Part shown: in pieces, positions 1 through 5,104 of the stretch
Numbering within the stretch: the stretch's first letter is position 1
How the letters are laid out: every line of letters starts with the position of its first letter
Source: CAZTGZ01 sp044339595
GTDB taxonomy: Bacteria > Bacteroidota > Bacteroidia > NS11-12g > UBA9320
Assembly: GCA_044339595.1 (NCBI GenBank)
Contig: JBIIVF010000031.1
Span: 1-20,617, forward strand
Direction: 5' to 3'
Length of the DNA stretch: 20,617 nt
The notes under the pieces: model-generated
What the model saw: only the letters and a program-made list of their open reading frames with translations
Databases searched by the model: none
Told to the model about the DNA's origin: nothing
Made by a program: the position numbers and the translations under genes

Positions 1-1089
1 GAAGATGCTTTACGCAACAGTCAGGAGCTTTATACTGTGATTGCAAGCAATTTTCCCAATGGGGTTATCAATGTTTTTGACCATAATCTCAATTATGTTT
101 TTGCAGACGGGAAAGGGTTTTCAGATGTCGGTATCGATCCTAAAACGCTTGTGGGAAGCAACTTCCTTGATCAAATGTTGCCTGAAGCAAGAAATTTCGT
201 TTCTGAAGAACTCAGCCTTGTTTCCAAAGGAGAACCTCGGGTTTTTGAAATAGAAAGGAATAACAATTTTTATATTTTGCGCGCTGTGCCACTCACGGAT
301 GCCCGCGGTGTAGTCAATAATATATTGGTTGTGGAGACCAATATCACCCCGCAAAAACAGGCAGAAGTTGAAATATACAGGGCGCTTCAAAAGGAAAAGG
401 AATTGAATGAAATGAAATCCAGGTTTGTTTCTATGGCATCCCATGAATTCAGAACGCCGCTTAGTACAATTCTTAGTTCAGCCTCTCTGATTGGTAAATA
501 CAGTAGTACAGATCAAGATCCTCAAAGACAAAAACACATTGAAAGAATCAAATCGAATGTGAACAACCTGAACATGATTTTGCAGGATTTCTTGTCATTG
601 GAGAAATTAGATGAGGGCATCATACATTCGAACAAGACCACATTCGAATTGTGTTCTTATTTAAAAGAAATTTGCGAAGAAATTGAAGGGATCCTTAAAC
701 CCGGACAATCGATTAAAATTGAATGCCATGCGGAGAAATTAGAGGTTTGTCTCGATCAGCATTTGATGAGAAATGTGCTCAATAATCTATTGTCAAATGC
801 TTCTAAATATTCTGAAACCGGGAAAAGTATTTACCTGAAAATTCATCAGGAGAAAGAGCTGTTGATATTTGATGTATGTGATGAAGGTATGGGTATCCCT
901 GAAAAAGACCAACCTTTGTTGTTTTCTCGTTTTTTTAGGGCAGCTAACTCAGGAAATATACCGGGTACCGGTTTAGGCTTGCACATTGTTAAGAAATATG
1001 TCGAACTGATGCAAGGTGAAATTTGTTTTGAGAGTATTTTAAATAAAGGTACTACTTTTACGCTCACGTTTGATCAAACTAAGAAATGA
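1..1089 (+). CDS. PAS-domain sensor histidine kinase, 5' end cut by the window edge
   Basis: This sensor kinase autophosphorylates on histidine and should pass phosphate to the regulator encoded next to it. The frame is open from base 1, so the start lies upstream; an internal GTG at 37 is not a credible start because a PAS domain is already in progress there. The visible part is 362 residues. A PAS fold covers roughly the first 120 residues, followed by a short coiled coil. The H-box SHEFRTPL has its phospho-acceptor His at 442-444. Then come the N-box (NNLLSNASKYS, near 781-810), the G1 box (DEGMGIPE), the F-box (FSRFF) and the G2 box (GTGLGLHIVKKY). No membrane segment is visible in this part. 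The stop overlaps the next gene's start as ATGA, so the two are translationally coupled. Family assignment is secure; the signal sensed is unknown. Confidence 0.95.
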   Translation, partial: EDALRNSQELYTVIASNFPNGVINVFDHNLNYVFADGKGFSDVGIDPKTLVGSNFLDQMLPEARNFVSEELSLVSKGEPRVFEIERNNNFYILRAVPLTDARGVVNNILVVETNITPQKQAEVEIYRALQKEKELNEMKSRFVSMASHEFRTPLSTILSSASLIGKYSSTDQDPQRQKHIERIKSNVNNLNMILQDFLSLEKLDEGIIHSNKTTFELCSYLKEICEEIEGILKPGQSIKIECHAEKLEVCLDQHLMRNVLNNLLSNASKYSETGKSIYLKIHQEKELLIFDVCDEGMGIPEKDQPLLFSRFFRAANSGNIPGTGLGLHIVKKYVELMQGEICFESILNKGTTFTLTFDQTKK

Positions 1090-2150
1090 AGTCAACTATA
1101 TTGATTATTGAAGACAATTCGGATGTTCGGGAAAATATTCAGGAGCTATTACAACTTTATGGATTTGATGCCCAAGTAGCCGAAGACGGTAAGCAAGGAG
1201 TTTTGGCAGCCAAGGAAATTCAACCTGATTTAATCATTTGTGATATCATGATGCCGGGTTTGGATGGTTATGGTGTCTTACAGATCTTGAGCCGTCAGCC
1301 GGAAACGTCTACTATTCCATTTATTTTCTTAACTGCAAAGTCAGAAAGCGCAGATATGCGCAAAGGGATGAGCATGGGGGCTGATGACTATATTACAAAG
1401 CCATTCGAAGAGTCAGTTCTATTGCAGGCCATTGAAATGCGCATTGAAAAAAATCGCAAGTGGAAACAACTTGCAGCGTCAAGTGATCAGAACAATTGGA
1501 GCAAGTTGATTGAAACCGCTCATGGGATGGATAAACTTAAAGACATTGCCGATCACTCCGTTTGCAGGAATTATCATAAAAAAGAAATCATATTTCAGCA
1601 AGACGACCGGCCTTTATATCTCTTTCAAATTGTTACCGGTAAGGTAAAGTTGTATCAGGTGAATAATGATGGGAAGGAAATTACTGCGGCCTTGCTAAAG
1701 GATGGAGATTATTTTGGTTATGAGTCTTTATTAAAAGGCCACAATCAAGGAGACGCTGCCGAAACATTGGAAGATTCTGAAATCAGATTGATCCCGAGGG
1801 AAGACTTTCTGAATCTTATTTTTAACGATAAGGAAGTGTCAAGTGCCTTTATTAAAATGATGTCAAACGACATCACAGAAAGAGAAAGTCATTTACTTGA
1901 ACTCGCTTATAATACGGTTCGAAAGCGTGTTGCGGATGCGTTGGTGAAGATTTATGATACCTATTCAGACAAAGGAGCTGCCACATATAGCATGAGTATT
2001 TCACGCGATGACTTGGCCAGCATCGTCGGAACCGCTACAGAATCAGCCATTCGCATGCTTAGTGAATTTAAAGCTTCCGGGTTTATTGATATCAAAGGGA
2101 GCGAGATCACCATTCTTGAAGTAGAAAAATTACGCAAAGCACCCTACTGA
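1086..2150 (+). CDS. Response regulator: CheY-like receiver fused to a Crp/Fnr-type DNA-binding module
   Basis: This 354-residue protein is probably the cognate transcription factor of the kinase before it. Residues 4-120 form a receiver with the acidic pair E9/D10, phospho-acceptor D53 (in CDIMMPG), T83 and K105 (in TKPF). Residues about 150-270 form a cyclic-nucleotide-binding-type beta-roll, and about 300-345 a Crp-type winged helix (ISRDDLASIVGTATESAIR). In the recognition helix, E319 and R323 align with the Glu and Arg that CRP and FNR use on TGA half-sites. The N-terminal cysteine cluster of FNR is absent, and I see no clear cAMP-binding signature. Output is therefore more likely switched by phosphorylation than by an Fe-S cluster or cAMP; that is inference. 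Receiver-Crp fusions are less common than receiver-OmpR, NarL or NtrC types. Its stop codon lies inside the palindrome at 2147-2160. Confidence 0.93.
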   Translation: MKSTILIIEDNSDVRENIQELLQLYGFDAQVAEDGKQGVLAAKEIQPDLIICDIMMPGLDGYGVLQILSRQPETSTIPFIFLTAKSESADMRKGMSMGADDYITKPFEESVLLQAIEMRIEKNRKWKQLAASSDQNNWSKLIETAHGMDKLKDIADHSVCRNYHKKEIIFQQDDRPLYLFQIVTGKVKLYQVNNDGKEITAALLKDGDYFGYESLLKGHNQGDAAETLEDSEIRLIPREDFLNLIFNDKEVSSAFIKMMSNDITERESHLLELAYNTVRKRVADALVKIYDTYSDKGAATYSMSISRDDLASIVGTATESAIRMLSEFKASGFIDIKGSEITILEVEKLRKAPY

Positions 2151-2160
2151 TAAAAATCAT
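2147..2160. promoter_or_regulatory. FNR/CRP-like palindrome upstream of the stress operon
   Basis: The sequence contains TGAT-AAAA-ATCA at 2148-2159, a perfect inverted repeat with a 4-base spacer. It resembles the E. coli FNR consensus TTGAT-N4-ATCAA, lacking only the outermost T/A. The 13-base string TGATAAAAATCAT is repeated exactly upstream of ccoI at 5027-5039. It overlaps the stop codon of the regulator gene and lies about 75 bases before the start at 2236. Binding by the adjacent receiver-Crp regulator is inferred, not shown. Confidence 0.55.
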
Positions 2161-2168
2161 GTTCTAGT

Positions 2169-2202
2169 TTGACAAGGCTCATTTCTGAAGATTGCATATT
2201 TG
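2169..2202 (+). promoter_or_regulatory. Possible Bacteroidota promoter for the stress operon
   Basis: A TTG at 2169-2171 is followed after 23 bases by CATATTTG at 2195-2202, one mismatch from the Bacteroidota -7 element TAnnTTTG. Transcription would begin near 2207, placing the palindrome at 2147-2160 roughly 53 bases upstream. The spacer is at the long end of the accepted range, so this is a weak call. Confidence 0.3.
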
Positions 2203-2235
2203 TGCTTCTTTGTGATGTGAAATGAGTTTTGAGAG

Positions 2236-2643
2236 ATGAGCAACGTTAGCAGTAAATGGGTCATGCGGTCGTATTCGGAGAATTTTCTGAATTTTCGATG
2301 CATCGATCTTTTTAGAAATGATTCTGTTTCTGGTGCGAATGCCTCGGAGAGATGGAATCGATTTGCAACGGATGTTTTTCCGATTGATGATCAGAGAAAT
2401 GCGAACTTTTCTGCTGAAAATAATTCGTTAACGGTAGAATCTAAAAGACCTTCTGATTCAGAAGAGAAATCAAGTCATTACACGCGCAGAGAATGGAGTA
2501 ACGGAGTTGATCCCTGTGCTTTTTCATGGCCTGTTTTTGTAATTGAAGATAAATTGACAAGCATTTTTACGGTTGGTGGGCTGCAAATTCATATTCCCGC
2601 GAGGAGTTTAGAAAATGCACCATCTTCCATAAAAGAAACCTAG
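2236..2643 (+). CDS. Hypothetical protein, unrecognised
   Basis: An open frame of 135 codons starts at an ATG and stops at TAG 2641-2643; the other two forward frames carry early stops. I do not recognise the product. It is soluble-looking and polar, with a Ser/Asn-rich middle (about residues 50-80) and a C-terminal stretch of alternating hydrophobic residues (WPVFVIEDK, then FTVGGLQIHIPA) that looks like beta strands. It has no signal peptide or membrane segment. It would be the first gene of a group with the rhodanese gene 28 bases downstream, and it follows the FNR-like palindrome. Its codons include rather many TCG, ACG and GCG, slightly unlike its neighbours. It could be a genuine lineage-specific protein or a decayed gene; being the only open frame over 408 bases favours real. 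Confidence 0.5.
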   Translation: MSNVSSKWVMRSYSENFLNFRCIDLFRNDSVSGANASERWNRFATDVFPIDDQRNANFSAENNSLTVESKRPSDSEEKSSHYTRREWSNGVDPCAFSWPVFVIEDKLTSIFTVGGLQIHIPARSLENAPSSIKET

Positions 2644-2671
2644 ATTGAACCACTTGATTTCGATACTAAAA

Positions 2672-2986
2672 ATGATCAAATACATCAATAGAGATGAATG
2701 CAATAGCCTCCTTTCTGAGAATGAGGGCATTCAGATTGTTGATTTAAGAGATGAAGTGGATTTTAAATCCGGCCATTTGCCCGAAGCGGTTCATTTAGAT
2801 ATTATGCAAAATGGAAGTTATTTGAAGTTGAAGTCGATGGATATCAAAGGCGCATATCTTTTTTATTGCAATTCAGGATTGAGAACGAATTCGGTTTCAA
2901 GAATTATACAAGGTCTTGGATTCGAAAATGTTTATATGCTTAAAGATGGACTGAAAGATTGGAATGGTCAATGGGTGAAAGGCTGA
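2672..2986 (+). CDS. Single-domain rhodanese-like sulfurtransferase
   Basis: This 104-residue protein is a stand-alone rhodanese domain, a type that moves sulfane sulfur through a cysteine persulfide in the cytoplasm. It shows the usual elements: an N-terminal strand and DLRDEVDFKSGHLPEAVHLD (Asp-Arg loop and GHLPEA motif), then the active-site loop FYCNSGLRTNS with the catalytic Cys in a C-x-x-G-x-R setting, then GFENVYMLKDGLKDW near the C-terminus. I chose the ATG at 2672 because homologous domains begin close to it; the frame extends to a TTG at 2645 that would add nine unlikely residues. No signal peptide is present. It lies between the orphan at 2236 and the universal stress protein gene, suggesting a role in a redox or stress response, but its substrate cannot be told from sequence. 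Confidence 0.88.
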   Translation: MIKYINRDECNSLLSENEGIQIVDLRDEVDFKSGHLPEAVHLDIMQNGSYLKLKSMDIKGAYLFYCNSGLRTNSVSRIIQGLGFENVYMLKDGLKDWNGQWVKG

Positions 2987-3027
2987 TCTTGCAAATCAGA
3001 TAAAATTCGTTACAAGTTTCACTTTTC

Positions 3028-3060
3028 TTGCGGTCTTTCATTAAATTTCGATAAAATTTG
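3028..3060 (+). promoter_or_regulatory. Possible internal promoter before the universal stress protein gene
   Basis: The 83-base gap upstream of the gene at 3070 is the longest inside this gene group. It holds a TTG at 3028-3030 and, 21 bases later, TAAAATTTG at 3052-3060, which resembles the -7 element TAnnTTTG with one extra base. TAAATTTC at 3042-3049 is another near match. A separate start of transcription here is plausible but weakly supported. Confidence 0.25.
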
Positions 3061-3069
3061 ACAAAAATT

Positions 3070-3888
3070 ATGATTCATAAAATTCTCTTCCCAACCGACT
3101 TTTCAGAAAATGCAGCCAAAGCGTTAAAATTTGCGGCAGAAGTTGCTCAGTTTACCGGTGCTGATTTGCATATTTTGCATGCCCAACATGTGCCAACGGT
3201 AGATGTTCAGGATGCAGCCATGGTGTTAGATTCAGCCATGTATGAATTGAAGGAAACTTCTGAGAACGATATTCAATCTTTGAAAGAAATGGTTGAAAGG
3301 AGGTATTTTCTTAAAAATGTTACAACGGAGGTAGAATTTGGTTTTGCCCGGGATCTAATCATCGATAAAGCCGCTGAAATAAAAGCGGATTTAGTGATTA
3401 TGGGTACCAAAGGAAGTTCAGATATATTTGACAATTTACTGGGAGGGGTAACAACCAATGTGATGAAGAGCATCCGTCATAATCTGATGGTGGTGCCAAC
3501 CGGAGCCCATTTTACCAAGTTTACTAAATTGGCATTTGCCTCCAAACTTGAAGAAGAAGACATTGCAAAGCTCGACTGGATAGTAGATTTAACGAGCTTA
3601 TTTAATCCGGAGTTGCATTTGGTTCATTTCATTCCAAAGAATAAGGAGTTAACTGAATCTCAAAAATCAGTTATTTCAAAAATGGTTCATACACACAATG
3701 AATTGATTATGGAAGTGGTGGAAGGTGATAATGCAGCGATGGCCATTGAGAATTATATTGTGGCAGAAAAAATTGAATTGTTGGCCATGCGTGCCGGAGA
3801 TCGGGGGTTCTTTGAAGATCTGTTTCACAAAAGTGTGACCAAGCATGTTGCCATGCACACTGAAACCCCTATAATCGTTTTTCATTGA
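3070..3888 (+). CDS. Tandem-domain universal stress protein (UspA family)
   Basis: The 272-residue product carries two Usp folds. The first (about residues 1-145) starts with the classic IHKILFPTDFSENA and ends with a nucleotide-loop-like motif, MGTKGSSDIFDNLLGG, close to the ATP-binding G-2x-G-9x-G(S/T) pattern but with Gly where Ser/Thr is usual. The second half (about 150-272) is more diverged, ending LAMRAGDRGFFEDLFHKS and TPIIVFH, and keeps no full nucleotide motif. The ATG at 3070 is preferred over a TTG at 3058 because Usp proteins start with this strand. Proteins of this family are cytosolic and linked to starvation, oxygen limitation or redox stress. It shares a terminator with the two small genes after it, and its nearness to the cbb3 operon fits a low-oxygen stress role; that link is inferred. 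Confidence 0.92.
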   Translation: MIHKILFPTDFSENAAKALKFAAEVAQFTGADLHILHAQHVPTVDVQDAAMVLDSAMYELKETSENDIQSLKEMVERRYFLKNVTTEVEFGFARDLIIDKAAEIKADLVIMGTKGSSDIFDNLLGGVTTNVMKSIRHNLMVVPTGAHFTKFTKLAFASKLEEEDIAKLDWIVDLTSLFNPELHLVHFIPKNKELTESQKSVISKMVHTHNELIMEVVEGDNAAMAIENYIVAEKIELLAMRAGDRGFFEDLFHKSVTKHVAMHTETPIIVFH

Positions 3889-3915
3889 AATAAACTCATA
3901 ATTAGATAAAAACAA

Positions 3916-4302
3916 ATGGATAGTAACCAACAGTATTTGAAAACATTGCATGCAGAAAATGTGGAATGGAGTAAAAGTCTTGGCTTTTATAGCGATGAAT
4001 TGAGATCGTTTGAACTAAGACTTTCAGAAGTAGTGATTGCAAATACGGGCACAGAAGTATTAAGCCAAGTAGAACATTTTCAAAATCAATTTATTCGTCA
4101 ACGTGAAGTGATTGATATATTGAATCATGAAATGAATGTGGGAGAAGATAAAATTCTTGAAGAGGTAAAAAACAACGATGTAGCTACGGATCATCGTAAA
4201 ATGGAAGATCACTCCGAGTTGCGCGATCAGATGCAGGCTTTTGAAAAGATTTACCGTGAAATGAAGGCCGAATTTATCGAATATCTTTCTAAAGTGTTAT
4301 AA
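3916..4302 (+). CDS. Small helical protein, unrecognised
   Basis: This 128-residue protein is acidic, rich in Glu, Gln and His, and almost free of Pro and Gly, so it is probably all helix. I see heptad-like stretches (for example SQVEHFQNQFIRQREVIDIL and QAFEKIYREMKAEFIEYL) suggesting a helical bundle or coiled coil. There is no signal peptide, membrane segment or cysteine. Several histidines sit in acidic helical contexts (HAENVEW, HFQNQF, HEMN, DHRKMEDH), which loosely recalls metal-binding four-helix proteins, but I cannot match a hemerythrin or ferritin pattern. It starts 27 bases after the universal stress protein gene and ends 3 bases before the next gene, so it is very likely co-transcribed with both. 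Its function is unknown. Confidence 0.75.
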   Translation: MDSNQQYLKTLHAENVEWSKSLGFYSDELRSFELRLSEVVIANTGTEVLSQVEHFQNQFIRQREVIDILNHEMNVGEDKILEEVKNNDVATDHRKMEDHSELRDQMQAFEKIYREMKAEFIEYLSKVL

Positions 4303-4305
4303 ACT

Positions 4306-4713
4306 ATGAAATCCATGCGCCTTGATATCATGGACAACAAGTCCATCCGAGAAATCAAAGATGACTTTAGCAGACATTTTCCCGGTCTGAAAATTGAATT
4401 TGTTGCGACCAGTCATGCGAGTGGAGAAGGTTCAGATAAAGAAGAATTGATCAAGGGTAATCCGAAACTTTGGGAGCTCAGGAAATTTCATACGGAGTTG
4501 AGCGTTGAAATTGATGATCAGTTTACAGTTGCTCAATTAGAAGGAATGTTCAGAGATCGTTTTGGTTTGCATATTCAGATATTTCGTCAAAGTGGAAATT
4601 CTTGGTTGCAGACAGTAAATACCGATAGCTGGACTTTACATAAGCATGTAGAACATGCGCGTCATTTTGGTGAGTCTCATCAAGTTAGACCGGATGAAGT
4701 AGATTTAGAATAA
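4306..4713 (+). CDS. Small conserved-looking protein next to the Usp gene, unrecognised
   Basis: The 135-residue product begins with a beta strand and a DNKSIREIKDDFSRHFPGLKIEF segment. It continues with a region that looks like an alpha/beta fold (HTELSVEIDDQFTVAQLEG, MFRDRFGLHIQIFRQSGNSW) and ends with a His-rich tail (WTLHKHVEHARHFGESH). I recall similar small Bacteroidota proteins of unknown function with this DNK and FR-SGN-W layout, but cannot give a family name. Either the ATG at 4306 or the in-frame ATG at 4315 could be the start. It has no signal peptide, membrane span or cysteine. It lies 3 bases after the helical protein gene and is the last gene before the terminator at 4737-4782, so the two probably work together. 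Its function is unknown. Confidence 0.78.
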   Translation: MKSMRLDIMDNKSIREIKDDFSRHFPGLKIEFVATSHASGEGSDKEELIKGNPKLWELRKFHTELSVEIDDQFTVAQLEGMFRDRFGLHIQIFRQSGNSWLQTVNTDSWTLHKHVEHARHFGESHQVRPDEVDLE

Positions 4714-4736
4714 ACCATTTGTAGCCCAATTGAATT

Positions 4737-4782
4737 CGTGTATATGTTTCCAGTTTTTGGATACATATACACGATTTTTTTT
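4737..4782 (+). terminator. Strong intrinsic terminator of the stress operon
   Basis: A perfect 11-base stem, CGTGTATATGT at 4737-4747 and ACATATACACG at 4763-4773, is followed by a run of eight T at 4775-4782. The loop contains a further TCC/GGA pairing. It sits 24 bases after the stop at 4713 and should end transcription of the genes from 2236, separating them from the cbb3 operon. Confidence 0.9.
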
Positions 4783-4801
4783 AGGTCTTATTCAATATAT
4801 C

Positions 4802-4814
4802 ACCCCTCCGGGGT
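4802..4814. repeat. REP-like hairpin, first copy
   Basis: ACCCC-TCC-GGGGT forms a short GC-rich hairpin in an otherwise AT-rich gap. It lies about 49 bases from the similar hairpin at 4851-4863. Short units of the CCCTCCGGG type are scattered between genes in many Bacteroidota genomes. No transposase is next to it, so origin and function are open. Confidence 0.45.
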
Positions 4815-4850
4815 TGTGAATGTTAATTCATCTAATTCTATAATCATTTC

Positions 4851-4863
4851 ATCCCTTCGGGAT
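4851..4863. repeat. REP-like hairpin, second copy
   Basis: ATCCC-TTC-GGGAT is a perfect 5-base stem with a TTC loop. It is the same length and layout as the hairpin at 4802-4814, with one C/T change in the loop and others in the stem. Together they look like a small tandem pair of intergenic repeats. Confidence 0.45.
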
Positions 4864-5024
4864 TACTTCCTCTTTAGACTAGAGAAACATTTTGCCTAAT
4901 CCCCATTTAATTCACCTGACCCTCTTAAACAGACAAGTCAAATAGGTATCTGATTATCCATAGCTTTCATGAGAGACTAGCCGGAAGCTCATCAAGATCG
5001 ATAATGATTTTACTGTTTCATACT

Positions 5025-5040
5025 TATGATAAAAATCATA
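5025..5040. promoter_or_regulatory. FNR/CRP-like operator upstream of ccoI
   Basis: TATGAT-AAAA-ATCATA is a perfect 6-base inverted repeat with a 4-base spacer. Its core TGAT-N4-ATCA has the geometry of an FNR box. The centre is 72 bases before the ccoI start and about 43 or 63 bases before the transcription starts implied by two candidate -7 elements, close to class II (-41.5) and class I (-61.5) activator positions. The core is identical to the palindrome at 2148-2159. Control of cbb3 oxidase genes by FNR-type regulators is well established in Proteobacteria; here it is inferred. Confidence 0.65.
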
Positions 5041-5062
5041 TCTCACGGTGACTCAATTCAGT

Positions 5063-5091
5063 TTCATTTGTGAATATAAAATTCAAATTTG
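5063..5091 (+). promoter_or_regulatory. Candidate promoter -7 elements of the cbb3 operon
   Basis: Two near matches to TAnnTTTG lie just upstream of ccoI: TTCATTTG at 5063-5070 and CAAATTTG at 5084-5091, each with one mismatch at a fixed position. Neither has a good TTG -33 partner at the usual distance, as would be expected of a promoter that depends on an activator bound at 5025-5040. Which one is used cannot be decided from sequence. Confidence 0.35.
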
Positions 5092-5104
5092 CCGTACCTG
5101 AGAA

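Larger units (their letters stand above)
4783..5104. other. Noncoding region before the cbb3 operon
   Basis: I see no credible gene in these 322 bases on either strand; a minus-strand frame beginning at 5401 is only the shadow of ccoI. The region holds two REP-like hairpins (4802-4814 and 4851-4863), a 16-base palindrome (5025-5040) and candidate promoter elements just before the ATG at 5105. Bases 4864-5024 show nothing I can name. Confidence 0.7.

Noticed and set aside
2983..2999. CTGAT-N7-ATCAG inverted repeat after the rhodanese gene, considered as a third FNR-like box or a terminator
   Set aside because: The 7-base spacer is wrong for the TGAT-N4-ATCA geometry, and no T-run follows.
3916..4302. 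Hemerythrin or ferritin-like identity for the small helical protein
   Set aside because: The His and Glu residues do not follow the spacing of either family, so only a generic helical description is justified.
4801..4863. The two GC-rich hairpins considered as remains of a CRISPR array or insertion sequence ends
   Set aside because: There are only two short copies, they are not identical, and no spacer set, transposase or target duplication is visible.
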